Source: Portunus trituberculatus
Taxonomy: Eukaryota > Arthropoda > Malacostraca > Decapoda > Portunidae
Assembly (NCBI RefSeq): GCF_017591435.1
Contig: NC_059304.1
Coordinates: 30,931,861-30,995,860, forward strand
Direction of reading: 5' to 3'
Length of the DNA stretch: 64,000 nucleotides
Every line of letters starts with the position of its first letter. Positions within the stretch are counted from its first letter, which is position 1. A program made the translations under genes and the position numbers. Below, piece by piece: positions 11,643-23,000 of this stretch. The notes under the pieces are model-generated. The model did not search any database. It was not told the DNA's origin and was given only the letters and a program-made list of their open reading frames with translations.

Positions 11643-14154
11643 GTTGAAGTAGCGTAACCGCCACTAACATAGTTTTGAGAAAAACGCCCGTAAAGTTAGA
11701 CAATGATAATGCGGTGGAAAATGGATGAGAACATAATGTATTATACACCAATGGAAAGCTTTTAAAATCAGCTTTCACATGAAATGGGTTTTGAGATGAA
11801 AAAATGCCATTTTCACAATGAAAAATCACTCGAAACATCAACCATCAATAGAAATGGTGTCAAAGTAGGGAGGAATTAACTGTTAGAAACTTCTATTATA
11901 TACTTTTCAATGAAAAAAGTGTGGATAATGCTAGAAATTACATGTTAGGTTATGAAAAATGACTAAATCTTGAAAAATCTAATTATTAATATTTTTTTTT
12001 TAATGTCTCTGGTTTGACACTATTAATAATAAACGAAATCAATTCCCACACTCGCCTAAAATTAAGTTTCTGTTTCGCTCAAGAAGTTGATAATATGGAA
12101 GGGGTTGTCAGGTGGTTAGAAATCTAGCAGGTCATCGTCGGAGTCATCGTCGTGTAGGTCAGCTCCGAGGTCCTTGAGGCGTTGCTGGCTGGCAAAGAGG
12201 GCATTATAGAAGCCCCTGGAGGCCTCTGGGATGTAGGAGGTGAGGGATCTGATGTGGCTGTGGTCTTCTATCAGTACACCATTAGGGAACTTAGGGGTGA
12301 TGGGAACACTGGAGAGATCGAACTTGACTGGGTCATAGTTTGCCTTACGTCCCTTCTGTAGACTCCACCTCACCGTATTGTCAATAAAGTCTCCATAGTT
12401 GGGGGAAACTTTAATACCCATCTTGTACTCAGCCTCAACAATCAGATCCCTGGCCCCCTTAAAACCAGACTGTGTTTGACCTGCCTTGGTGGCATGCTTC
12501 TGCAGTTCATCAAATCCAAGGAAGTCAACAGAGGTCATCCTGACAACAGTGGCTGGATCAGTGGTGCGACACGACTTCATTAACTCAACATACCCATCTG
12601 TAGAGTACACTTCTTTCCCCTTCAAGTGCTTCTCAAACACACCAAAGTCACGGTCACAAGGAAGAAAGGAGTGCCCAGTCTCCAGGTAAAAGTGGTGTAC
12701 AGCAGAGAACCTGTTCTGGTGGATCAGGCGAAGGTAGAAGAGGACGAGGTTGTAGTTTTTATTTTGACCAGCACAGTTGTCGAAAAAAATAATCAACTTG
12801 CTAACACCTGGATCAATGAAGTTGTTAACATAATGGTTAAGGCAGCTGGACACCTCTACTGACCCCCACTTGGCCTCAGACTTATTCCAGACATAGAAAA
12901 AAGGGTGCTTCGTCTTCAAGTTGTGGATTCCAAGGTTGTAAGTCCATAGCTTACACTTATAATACTGGGCACTAGTGGTGAGGCGTGGTGTTGGAAGGGT
13001 TTGCTGGAGGTCGACAGCAATGGCAGCTATTCCAGGTGTTCTGTCCTTTATGTACACATCAATGAAGCTTCGCCCATCTGCAGCGTGGACGTGATGATGA
13101 TTATGTCTCATAGTAATTTCTGTGATCTCCTCTTGGTCACTGGCAGAGTTCAGGGCATTGAGCTTGACTTGAAATTCATCACTAACTGTGCAGGTATCAC
13201 TCCTAGGGGGCTTAATGCTTATCTTGTTCTCCTTCACCTTGGCAATAAACCTAGAAAACTTTAAAGAGTTCTTATCAAACCCCATACCCTGTAGATGGTC
13301 CTGGAAAGACTGAAATAAGCCTAACCATGTTGAAACTGGAGGCAGATACGTAAGCTCAGGGTTCTTCTTCCTGGAGTAATGTGACTGACAAGTGGGTAAT
13401 CTCTCACAAAAGGTCTGCAAAATGTCTAGCAATTCAGCACTGGTCTTGTTGGGTGGCTCCTGATGGCCTCGCTGGTCTGGGATTAATGTTCCGGTCGGTG
13501 AGGTGGCGAATTTAGCACGTGCATGCCTCATATGCATCTCAGAAATGCCATGAATGCTTAAGAAGGCCTTTTGGCACACTGCAATTTTATTATTAAGGAA
13601 TTGAACACTGAACTCATTAGTCGTCTTGCCGCGACTCTCATGATCTTTCACTCGACAGCGCTTCGCTGGTTTAGCACTGATATGGTTAATTAGATAATGT
13701 GCCTGGCTATCATGACTCTCCATGGCCCAAAAGGCATCAAATATCACTTTAACATTATCAGCACCAACCTTGGCAAAACACTTACTTTTGCACTTACAAT
13801 CTGGGCCAACCTTTCGTGCTGCCACAACCTTCCCTCCCTGACTCACATACTCCTCACCTCGGTTTCTCTTCGCCTTTCTCACGTTTTTTTCCACGTCTCC
13901 AGCCGTTTATGCTTACGCGCCTTAAGGACAGACACCTCCCCTCCACTCTGGTCACTCATTTTGGCAGGTAAATCCACAAAAAAAATGGCTGAAAACAGGG
14001 AGAGTTCTCAGGGAGATGCAACACGTGTTGTAAGAATGGTGTCACCTGACTGAAGAAGCGGGATGGTAACGTGGCTATGATTGGCTGAGTGGTGGCTTTC
14101 CCGCAACCTGCGCTGCCATTGGGTAGCTCGCGGTGGCTCATAAGCTACTTCAAC
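11643..14154 (-). mobile_element. Candidate DNA transposon carrying a DUF7869-like gene
   Basis: An 11-bp exact inverted repeat, GTTGAAGTAGC at 11643-11653 and GCTACTTCAAC at 14144-14154, extends inward with 7 of the next 11 positions matching (18 of 22 overall). It encloses a single 592-codon frame on the minus strand with about 470 bp of noncoding DNA on the C-terminal side and about 190 bp on the N-terminal side. No convincing target duplication could be read, so the exact outer limits are uncertain. Confidence 0.55.
12116..13894 (-). CDS. Uncharacterised DUF7869-like protein, possible DDE/RNase H-fold transposase
   Basis: A 592-codon uninterrupted frame. It starts at a GTG only because of an A7 run at 13884-13890. 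An upstream ATG at 13959 opens MSDQSGGEVSVLKARKHKRL and would join this frame if one A were added, so the natural protein probably has about 614 residues. Visible features: a Cys cluster CKCKSKCF (33-40), a conserved-looking IFDAFWAMESHDSQAHYL (51-68), AIAVDLQQTLPTP (291-303), LIIFFDNCAGQNKN (367-380), GHSFLPCDRDFGVFEKH (407-423) and an acidic C terminus. The spacing of D295, D372 and D414/D416/E420 resembles an RNase H-like DDE/D core (inference). Similar proteins are common and multicopy in arthropods and have no established function. Confidence 0.7.
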   Translation of the reverse strand: MEKNVRKAKRNRGEEYVSQGGKVVAARKVGPDCKCKSKCFAKVGADNVKVIFDAFWAMESHDSQAHYLINHISAKPAKRCRVKDHESRGKTTNEFSVQFLNNKIAVCQKAFLSIHGISEMHMRHARAKFATSPTGTLIPDQRGHQEPPNKTSAELLDILQTFCERLPTCQSHYSRKKNPELTYLPPVSTWLGLFQSFQDHLQGMGFDKNSLKFSRFIAKVKENKISIKPPRSDTCTVSDEFQVKLNALNSASDQEEITEITMRHNHHHVHAADGRSFIDVYIKDRTPGIAAIAVDLQQTLPTPRLTTSAQYYKCKLWTYNLGIHNLKTKHPFFYVWNKSEAKWGSVEVSSCLNHYVNNFIDPGVSKLIIFFDNCAGQNKNYNLVLFYLRLIHQNRFSAVHHFYLETGHSFLPCDRDFGVFEKHLKGKEVYSTDGYVELMKSCRTTDPATVVRMTSVDFLGFDELQKHATKAGQTQSGFKGARDLIVEAEYKMGIKVSPNYGDFIDNTVRWSLQKGRKANYDPVKFDLSSVPITPKFPNGVLIEDHSHIRSLTSYIPEASRGFYNALFASQQRLKDLGADLHDDDSDDDLLDF

Positions 14155-14294
14155 TCTGAAATTTCAGACCTCCTCCACACATTTATTGCGTGTTGGTACA
14201 TGACTCTAAACCCTCTGCCTTGGGGTCATTGAGGTGGCTATTGGGTGTTTCTTTGTTGTCACGTGGCGTATGAGACTGCCATCTACTGGGAACC

Positions 14295-14295
<1 letters not shown>

Positions 14296-14392
<97 letters not shown>

Positions 14393-14396
14393 TACA
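14296..14396. repeat. (TA)n microsatellite, imperfect at its right end
   Basis: TA tract ending in interrupted TATATTTATA units, about 25 bp left of the next pogo-like element. Confidence 0.9.
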
Positions 14397-14420
14397 TATA
14401 TATACACAGACGTACATATA

Positions 14421-15270
14421 CAGTAAGTCCTCTAAGTCCTCATTATATGGTACTTATCCATTCCTGAAAACCTTACTGCAAATCAAAATTACCGTATACC
14501 AAACCCATTACAACATGTAATAATAGGGAATGCGTTCCAGAACGTCAAAAGTCACCCCTACAGAAATGAAAATACATGAAAATAGTCATATAAAAAAATG
14601 TAAAGTACTCTGCAAAAGAAATAAACAAAATGTTTTTATTTACCTTTCATTTGCCATGTATTCTATCAGATGATATCCCTCCCGAGGCTAAGGGACAGTA
14701 GGGATTTCAGCCCTTAATCATCATCCGCTGAGTGGGCAGACTACTTCTCTTTCGTTTTGCCTTGTCAACTCCAACTCTGTCTGCAGAACATTTTGGGGCC
14801 ATTATAGATGCATCACTGTGTGTTGTGATAATATCCACAAAAAACACATGTAACGATTTCACTTGTGTTCAATGGGAAATGCAGGAAGAGACTGTTGTTG
14901 TGATATCATTTATGTTACACTTCCCATGCCACCCCAGCTCAGTGCTCACTGACAACTGACTTTTGGTGGGACGTTCAGGCACTATGGCCTGACGTCTGAG
15001 GTTTCCTGTTGTTTACATATCGCTTTTGGACACTGGGCTAGCTGGAGTGTTCATCAAACTCTCCACAGTGCTGTAAACAACTAAACATGCTGAATAATTG
15101 TTCAGTGTTTGGATGCAATAACACAAAAAGAGAAACAGCAGGTTTAGGCATGACATGAGTGGATACCGTAGAATTATTCTTACCGTATATCGAATCGAGG
15201 GTAATAATTTCCAAATACTGTAACTGTGAATTTACCGGATAAAGAAGTATTGTATAACAAGGACTTACTG
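14421..15270. mobile_element. Pogo-like nonautonomous element
   Basis: Both ends begin CAGTAAGTCCT (the right one inverted) and are flanked by TA (14419-14420, 15271-15272). Homology continues inward through a TTATCC block; the left end has a 9-bp internal duplication (AAGTCCTCT). It is 850 bp long with no transposase recognised. A related end lies at 3531-3690. Confidence 0.8.
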
Positions 15271-15459
15271 TATATGAGACCTCACTCCTCACTCCTCAGT
15301 CTGGAGCTAACCAGCACTATGAGTGGATCCTTTCTCTGCATTTTTACCTAGTGCTAATAAATGAGAATGTGTACTATTTTATTGTTTCCATGACCTAGTT
15401 TTGTATTGATATTTTTTTTAAGGTTTAAGTAACAAAATTCTCAAAAATAGGCAGACTTT

Positions 15460-15596
15460 CCCAATGGCCAGGAATGTAACCCCTCCCCCCACCCAATTTC
15501 CTTTGTTTTTGTGGGAAAATTATGTTTGATTAACACAATTTTGAGTAACGTGACGTCTCCAGGAACGTAACTGTTGCATTAATCAAGGGTTGACTG
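15460..15596 (-). mobile_element. Terminal fragment of a Tigger-like element
   Basis: Ends AATCAAGGGTTGACTG followed by TA, the inverted form of a Tigger-type CAGTCAACCCTTGATT end, with subterminal GGAACGTAAC typical of the group. No matching left end was seen; the left limit is approximate. Confidence 0.6.
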
Positions 15597-15619
15597 TATT
15601 TGATTTTTTCTCTTTTTAA

Positions 15620-16580
15620 CCCTTAACGTACGGTGATTGTTTCGGGACGATTGTAGTGTCACATGCAGAGAGGTGGGAATCGTTCTGCAAATCATGATTT
15701 TTCTGTGCTAAACGTTTGAATCTCTCCCCCTCACTATTGGTCCTGGGCAAGTGGAGGTATCTGGCAATTTTTCTTGCTCACCTCCTTGAACCTTGAGACT
15801 CATGTTCCCACACAATAGGTCATCTCTTCCCATTTCGAGGTGACATCTGGCAACCCCTGTGACTTGGAGGGAAGAAACGGTACTCCAAGTGATGTTATGT
15901 CAATATTACTCGGTAGTGACGTTGAGGATAGTGATGAAAATTAAGACAGTGATTTTTTTATTGAGACAGAAAAAAGTGAAGACTCCAGTAGTGATTTTGA
16001 TAATGATCAGGGAGACAGAGACCAACCCTTACAGCAACGTTCATAAACTTCATGTACTCCCCTCGAGCAGTGCGCTGGTGTGTGTCAGCCATGGTTGTCT
16101 CTACAGGACTGTGCTTGTCAGCCAAGTCATGTGACTCCCATTGCTAATAAGAGTTGCCAGATTCCAATTATTATAGAAATTACAATATATTTATAATATG
16201 TGGTTTCTTTTTTTTTTTTTTTTCCTGTTTTGCACATCATTTCATATATCTGAGTTTGCATATTAGAGACATGAAAGTGCAAAAGTTTCTACTTTTACAT
16301 CAAATTCAAATGCCCAAAAGGAGAGTTAGAGAGCGAGCGAGCACATATACTTTGTTATTGGAGCTTGGGGGGTATTTCTTAGTGGCGGGTTCTGCCACAG
16401 ATTCGGGAGAATTTTTTGATATGCAATAACTTTGCTCTCAGAGGTCATAACATGTTGAAAAGTACATCATTGTACTCTGAATAACAAAGAGAAATATGCT
16501 TTTATAAGGAGAAAAAATCTAAGCAATTTCAACAGGTGTGATTTTTCCCTGCTGTAAGTCAGCTCCCTGGATTTTAAGGG
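15620..16580 (+). mobile_element. piggyBac-like element relic
   Basis: Lies between TTAA at 15616-15619 and TTAA at 16581-16584; the ends are CCCTTAA and its inverse TTAAGGG. The interior from 15869 to 16047 reads SDVMSILLGSDVEDSDEN, a stop, then FIETEKSEDSSSDFDNDQGD, like the acidic N terminus of a piggyBac transposase. The catalytic domain is missing. Confidence 0.7.
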
Positions 16581-16715
16581 TTAAGAAAGGGACAGACAGG
16601 CATGTAATAATAGAGAAAGATAGAGATGTGGGAAGTGATTTGACTATTCCTAGGTAATTTAAGGATTAAATGCTCATTATATTTTCTCCACATTCAGTTA
16701 CTGTTTATTTTACAG

Positions 16716-16815
16716 GTTTTTCTTCATGAACCCCATAGAAAAATGGCATGCCCGACGCCGCTTTCCTTGGAAGTTACTACTTCAGATATTTAAGATTGTG
16801 GTTGTGACAGCACAG
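16716..16815 (+). CDS. TRPML: Mucolipin/TRPML-like cation channel, internal exon (N-terminal region)
   Basis: A 100-bp exon bounded by a TTTTACAG acceptor ending at 16715 and a GTGAGT donor at 16816. After one split-codon base it encodes 33 residues: FFFMNPIEKWHARRRFPWKL (1-20) followed by LLQIFKIVVVTAQ. This matches the family signature just before and at the start of the first transmembrane helix (polybasic FFMxPxxKxxxxxxxPxKL, then LQxxKI). TRPML channels are endolysosomal, PI(3,5)P2-gated Ca2+/cation channels (family knowledge). The earlier exon carrying the N terminus was not found in the window. It is joined to the next exon across a 6926-bp repeat-filled intron. Confidence 0.85.
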
Positions 16816-17250
16816 GTGAGTTCATTGCCCCTTTTGATTGAAATTTGTAATACAATAAGCAAAATATTCATAGAGAAAGAACATTAGTTCAACCTAATTC
16901 TCAAGGGATGCTTGGCAAATAAATAATAAGTATGAGGGATCATATGTAGTAGAATGTGATGTGTAATTTTGCTCACATATGACCTGTTTCTTTTACTCAG
17001 CATTACAAGCTCCCCAGTAGTACCTAACTGGTCCTTCCCACATATACATTTAATTCCATTCCATTACTGTAGTCAGTGTTGCTATGGTAACCCTGCTGTT
17101 CCATGTACCCTCATTCCTCTCTCAACGACTGTATCAATTAGATTTGTGTTACCCAGCTGCATCTTCTACTTTTGTTTGTGTTTTGGTTTCCCTGGGCTTT
17201 TCTGATGAGTTTTCTGATTCTATATGCTCTCGTCTGGATCTTTAAGACTT
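16816..17250 (+). other. Mucolipin intron, unique-looking part
   Basis: Intron sequence between the donor at 16816 and the first LINE. No conserved feature recognised. Confidence 0.6.
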
Positions 17251-19495
17251 TGACTACATTTACACCAAGTGGATTGAATTGAATCATTATACTGTTGTCT
17301 TATTGTAATTTTTCTGCTTTTTGAGTTTCTTCCAAGCTTAATTTTTGCCTTTTTAAGCTTTTCTACATCTGGCATTGTACTAAGTGTGTATACTTTTCTT
17401 TACTCTATAGATAGGTACATATTTCTTCACTCTGTTATATTTGTGTAGGAATATTTCATATTTCCCTTGTATTTTCCATCCATTCATAATGTTCCTCCTT
17501 TCAATTTTTTTTTTTTCAAGTTTTTACGTCCGGTTTCCCTGTTATATTAGGGCTAGGACAGTGCCTCCTGACAGAGGAATCAGGAGGACTTTTGGTTTTG
17601 GCATTTGGGAACTGTGGCCAGGATTTGAACCCATGCACTTGAGAACCCTGGGGCCAACAAAGTGTGTGTGATTCCACTGGACCATGGCGACCCCATAATG
17701 TTCCTTCTTTCAATAGTAGCAAAAAATTTTCTTAATTTTTAAAATTCTGCTCTTGCATAATTTTATTTCTCTCTTTTTGTAGTCTTCTCTGTGTATTATT
17801 CCATCCTTTTCCTGCATTTCCAGCTCTAATGTAACATGATCTCTTCTTCCCATTGGAGAAAGGTATTGTATGCTGGGAGAGGGCTCTGGCTTCTTTGTGA
17901 ATACTAGGTCAAGCAACGATGGTTGTTGTTCTCCTCTGTACCTTGTTGACTCTTCCACCCACTGATCCATTGTATTTTCCATAGTCAACTGTAACACCTT
18001 GCTCTATTGTTCAGCATTACCCATTACTTACACCTCTCTCTAATTTGTTCTTTTACAGTTAATGTCTCCTACTAACAGTATTCTTCCATCTCTTCTTATA
18101 TTATCTAAGCACTTAATCATCTCTCTTTGCCTATTCTTATGTTCCTCATTTCCCCATGTATTTGTCTTAAGTGGCATATATGTAACTATGATTTTCCTTT
18201 TTTTCAATTCCTCTGTTTTGATTGTTACTCCCATTACTTCCACCATACCATCACCATATTGCATTTTCTCCTTACATATATATTATCATGAACCATTATT
18301 AGCTCTTCTCCTCCTCCTTTACCCTTCTTTTCTCTTCTCCAGTTATTTTATTCCCCTTCTTCTTTAAAGCTAAGATGGATCTCCTCTTTTAGTTTTGTTT
18401 CTATGAGGCACATTACATCCTGTCTTACATCTTTAAAAATCCCTAACCTCCAACACGCTGGTTAACAATCCATCTATATTAGTATGTCACTCTTAATTTC
18501 TTGCCTCCTTCTTCGTTAGTCCCATATCTAGAACCCTCCAGTAGAAATTCTTTTTCTCAATATCCGTCCTTTTCTCGTTTTTTCTTTAGCTTCATTTCTT
18601 AGCACTTTCTCCTCCCTCTCTTCCAGGTTCATATCCCTTTTTATCCATATATCCTTAGATTCAGTATCATTGGCCAGCTTCCGTTTTCTTATCATAAATT
18701 CCTGCACCGCCACCTGCGATCTCATTCTCACTTTCATTGGTCTCTTACCCCCTTCACTAAATCTTCCCAACCTAATAATTTCCTCCACGTTCTGGTGCAA
18801 CTTCTGTGTGTTGTCCTAGACCTGTTTAGTAATTGTTTTAGCCAATTCTCTCTCTTCACACCTTCTCATGTACTTGTTTGGATTTTTTTTCCTTCATCCC
18901 AAAAATTAAGAAACATTTCCTCTTGTCTAATGTATCTCTCACTAGATCTTTCTCCTTAATTACTTGTATAACAGTCTTTTGTCTTTTCCCGAATTTGCCT
19001 CCTTACTAACTGAAAATTTTACTTTTTCCTCTTCCTCTTCCCGTTTCCATGCATTTCATAATTCCTCCAGTTTGCTTTCACCAATTTCATTCTCTGCCTG
19101 CATTTTTTTGTGTAGGTTCCTAAAGGAGTGTTTGTAGTTGTAAAATGTAGCCTTTAGTATATCATTTTGTTTCTTATCTCCTGCATTTCCTCCTTCATCT
19201 CTTGATTTATTTCCCTTAGTTCCTTTATTTCCCTTAGCTCCTCATGATCCTTTAACCTCACTTTTAGTTCAATGTTTTCTTTTATCAATTTGTCTTACTT
19301 TTCCATTGTACTCGACATCACCTCCTTTATGTATCTTATCTCTCTTTCCATGTTTATCAACCTCCTTATATTGCCTCTATCCTTTCTAAATCCAGTAAAG
19401 TCCTTATTGATATTATCATCACTCAATCTCCTTGGTCCAATTGGTGTTTCTCTGTTTCTTCTACTTGTTGGGCGTCTCCAGACAACTACACACAC
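17250..19495 (-). mobile_element. LINE (APE-type non-LTR), family 2, in mucolipin intron, interrupted by a SINE
   Basis: Minus-strand fragments in order: a coiled-coil ORF1 (19495-18528; pieces SEGGKRPMKVRMRSQVAVQE and LEEREEKVLRNEAKEKTRK), then apurinic-type endonuclease (18264-17710; RILLVGDINCK and a DHVTLELEMQ motif), then the endonuclease-RT linker down to about 17250. The RT is missing. Many stops and frameshifts. The linker continues on both sides of the SINE at 17506-17693, and the same region is seen intact in order at 45400-46330. Confidence 0.8.
17506..17693 (-). mobile_element. tRNA-derived SINE with 21-bp target-site duplication
   Basis: Reading on the minus strand from 17693: a tRNA-like head with an A-box-like TGGTCCAGTGG and a perfect B box GGTTCAAATCC, a ~100-bp body, then an A12 tail at 17507-17518. 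The flanking LINE sequence is duplicated: 17485-17505 and 17694-17714 agree at 20 of 21 positions (both begin CATAATGTTCCT). This is direct proof of target-primed insertion into the older LINE. Confidence 0.92.
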
Positions 19496-19800
19496 ACAAG
19501 GGGGTCTATACAGACTCAGACTGGTCTACCTACATTAGCAAGGGCAGATACAGGTTAGCTATCTGGTCTAGATGTTCCATGTGGTGTATTCAATTTCACA
19601 AGGCGTATGGGCAGGAGAGTAACATACCTCTGTGCGTGTCCAAGCGAGTGAGAAGACCGAGTTACCTACGAGCCAGTATTCATACCCTCCATGATGTCAC
19701 TACTTTATATATCCATGGTCTGTCTTTGTGGCCATCATTTCCCATAAGTAATATTTCCTACTCTAAAAATGTTTAATAAACATTTGAAAGTGCATAGTAT
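19496..19800. other. Intron sequence, possibly LINE 5' leader
   Basis: Follows a short (AC)n at 19485-19496 at the upstream edge of the minus-strand LINE. It may be its 5' untranslated leader or unrelated intron. No coding match. Confidence 0.35.
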
Positions 19801-20056
19801 AAGGACTAGCATGGTGGCTCCTTAAATAAGGATCTTAAGGCCTCCCTCTCTCTGCCACAATCAGTACATTTGGTTTTCTTAATTTCTACTTCTCTCATAG
19901 TGTAGGATTTTGTCTGTCTTCTTTTACTTTTCCCCAGTGTTTTCACTGCATTTTTTGCATTAAATTCTATTTCCTAACTCTTGTTCCACTCATATATCTT
20001 ACTTAGATCTTTTTGTAACATTTTCATAATCCATATAATTTTCCACTTGTTTCAGT
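19800..20056 (-). mobile_element. LINE family 2 fragment, 3' part, split from 23370-23703
   Basis: Minus strand reads KMLQKDLSKIYEWNKS and the following segment found C-terminal to the RT active site in the other family-2 copies. It is the continuation of the RT piece at 23370-23703; a jockey-like LINE was inserted between them. Confidence 0.7.
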
Positions 20057-20093
<37 letters not shown>

Positions 20094-23000
20094 TTACAAG
20101 GGCACTGGCCAAGGGAAAACAAAGTGTTGGGATAAAAAAATCCCGCTGGTTGCCAGGCCCTGTTAAGAGGAAAGTAGGAGAAAGAGAAAAAACAAAAAAA
20201 TCTAAAAGGAGGGTCCAGTTAACGTAAGAGGTGTCTTGACACTCCTCTTTTGAAAGAGTTTAAGTCATAGGCAGGTGGAAATACAGACACAGGTAGAGAG
20301 TTCCAGAGTTTACCAGTGTAGGGAATGAAGGAGTGAAGATACTGGTTAACTCTTGCATTAGGAAGATGGACAGAATAGGGATGAGAAGAAGTAGAGAGTC
20401 TTGTGCAGCGAGGCCGCAGGAGGGGAAGGCATGCAGTTAGCAAGTTCAGAAGAGCAGACAGCATGAAAACAGCGGTAGAAGACAGATAAAGATGCAACAT
20501 TGCGGCGGTGACTTAAAGAATCAAGACAGTCAGTTAGAGGAGAAGAGTTGATAAGACGAAAAGCTTTAGATTCCACCTTGTTTAGTAAAGCTGTGTGTGG
20601 ATCCCCCAGACATGAGAGCCATACTCCATACACGGGCGGATAAGGCCCTGTACAGAGCAAGCAGCTGGGAGGAGAGAAAATGGACGAAGACGCCACAGGA
20701 CACCTAACTTCTTGGAAGCTGATTTAGCAAGAGTAGAGATGTGAAATTTCCAGTTTAGATTTTTAGTGAAGGATAGACCGAGTGTGTTTAATGTAGAGGA
20801 GAGGGAAGTTGAGTGTTATTGAAGAAGAGAGGATAGTTGTCTGGAAGGTTATGTCGAGTAGATAGTTGTAGAAATTGAGTTTTGAGGCATTGAACAAAAC
20901 CAGGTTTTCTCTGCCCCAATCAGAAACAAGTGAAAGATCAGAAGTTAGGCGTCCTATAGCATCTCGCCTTGAGTCATTTAATTGTTGTTGGGTTGGGCGT
21001 CTGTTGAACGCTGTTGAATAATGCAAGGTGGTATCATCAGCATAGGAGTGGATAGGGCATTGAGTCAGATTTAGGAGATCATTGATGAATAATAGAAAGA
21101 GAGTGGGTGATAGGACAGAACCCTGTGGAACACCACTGTTGATAGTTTTAGGGAAGAACAGTGACCGTCTACTACAGCAGCAATAGAACGATCGGAAAGG
21201 AAACTGGAGATGAAGGTACAGAGAGAAGGATAGAATCCGTAGGAGGGTAGTTTAGAAATTAAAGATTTGTGCCAGACTCTATCGAAGGCTTTCGATATGT
21301 CAAGGCCGACAGCAAAGGTTTCACCGAAGTCCCTAAAGAGGATGACCAAGATTCAGTTAGGAAAGTAAGAAGATCACCAGTAGATCTGCCTTTACGGAAA
21401 CCATACTGGCAATCAGAGAGAAGGTTGTGAGCTGATAGATGCCTCATTATCTTCCTATTAAGGATAGACTCAAAGGCTTTAGAAAGGCAGGAAATCAAAG
21501 CTATAGGGCGGTAGTTAGAAGGATTGGAGTGGTCACCTTTTTAGGGACAGGTTGAATGTGAGCAAACTTCCAGCAAGAAGGATAAATAGAAGTAGAGACA
21601 CAGATGAAAGAGTTTGACCAGGCAGTGAGCGAGTTCGGAAGCACAGTTTTGAGAACAACAGGAGGGACTCCATCCGGACCGTAAGCCTTCCGAGAATCAA
21701 GGCCAGAGAGGGCCAGGAAAACGTCTTTATAAAGAATTTTAATTTTAGGGATGAAGTAGTCAGAGGGTGGAGGAGTAGGAGGAATATGCCCAGAATCATC
21801 CAAAGTTGAGTTGGTAGCAAAGGTTTGAGCGAAGAGTTCAGCTTTAGAAAAGAAGAGACAGCTGTAGAGCCATCTGGATGAAGTAAAGGAGGGAAAGACG
21901 AAGAAGTAAAGTTGTTAGAGATATTATTGGCTAGATGCCAGAAATCTCGAGAGGAGTTAGAATTGGAAAGACTTTGACATTTTCTATTGATGAAAGAGTT
22001 TTAGTAAGTTGGAGAATAGATTTGGCATGATTACGGGCAGAAATATATAGGGCATGAGTTTCAGCAGTTGGATGGCTACGGAACCGTTTGTGAGCCGCCT
22101 CTCTATCATTGACAGCACGAGAACAAGCAGAGTTAAACCAAGGCTTTTTAGCTTTAGGGTTAGAGAAAGTATGAGGAATGTATAGCTCCATGCCAGAGAT
22201 AATCACCTCTGTTATGCGCTCGGCACAAAGAGAAGGATCTCTGACATGAAAACAATAATCATCCCAAGGAAATCAGAATAGTACTGCCTTAGTTCCTCCC
22301 ACTTAGCAGAGTTAAAATGCCAGAAGCACCTCCGCTTAGGCGGGTCCTGAGGCTGCACTGGAGTGATAGAACAGGTAACGGAAATTAGATTGTGGTCGGA
22401 GGAGCCCAACGGAGAGGAAAGTTTAACAGAGTAAGCAGAAGGGTTGGAGGTTAGGAAAAGATCAAGAATGTTGGGCGTGTCTCCAAGGCGGTCAGGAATA
22501 CGGGTAGGGAACTGCACTAGCTGCTCTAGGTCATGAAGGATAGCAAAGTTGAAGGTTTGTTCACCAGGTTGGTCAGTGAAAGAAGATGAAAGCCAAAGCT
22601 GGTGGTGAACATTGAAATCCCTAAAATGGAGATCTCAGCAAAGGAAAGTGAGATAAGATGTGCTCCACCTTGGAAGTCAAATAGTCAAAGAATTTTACAT
22701 AGTCAGAGGAATTAGGTGAGAGGTATACAGCACAGATGAATTTAGTTAGAGAGTGACATTGAAGTCTTAGCCAGATGGTAGAAAATTCTGAAGATTCAAG
22801 ATTGTGGGCACGAGAGCAAGTGGTGTCGTTACGCACGTATGCGCAACATCCAGCTTTGGATTGAAAATGAGGATAGAGCAAGTAGGAGGGAACAGAAAAG
22901 GGCTGCTGTCAGTAGTCACAGACAACTGTGTTTCGGTTAGGAAGAGAAGATGAGGTTTAGTAGAGGAGAGGTGGTGTTCCACAGATTGAAAATTAGAACG

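Noticed and set aside
13697..14053. 118-codon plus-strand frame
   Set aside because: Lies antisense to the start of the 592-codon gene and has no recognisable domain.
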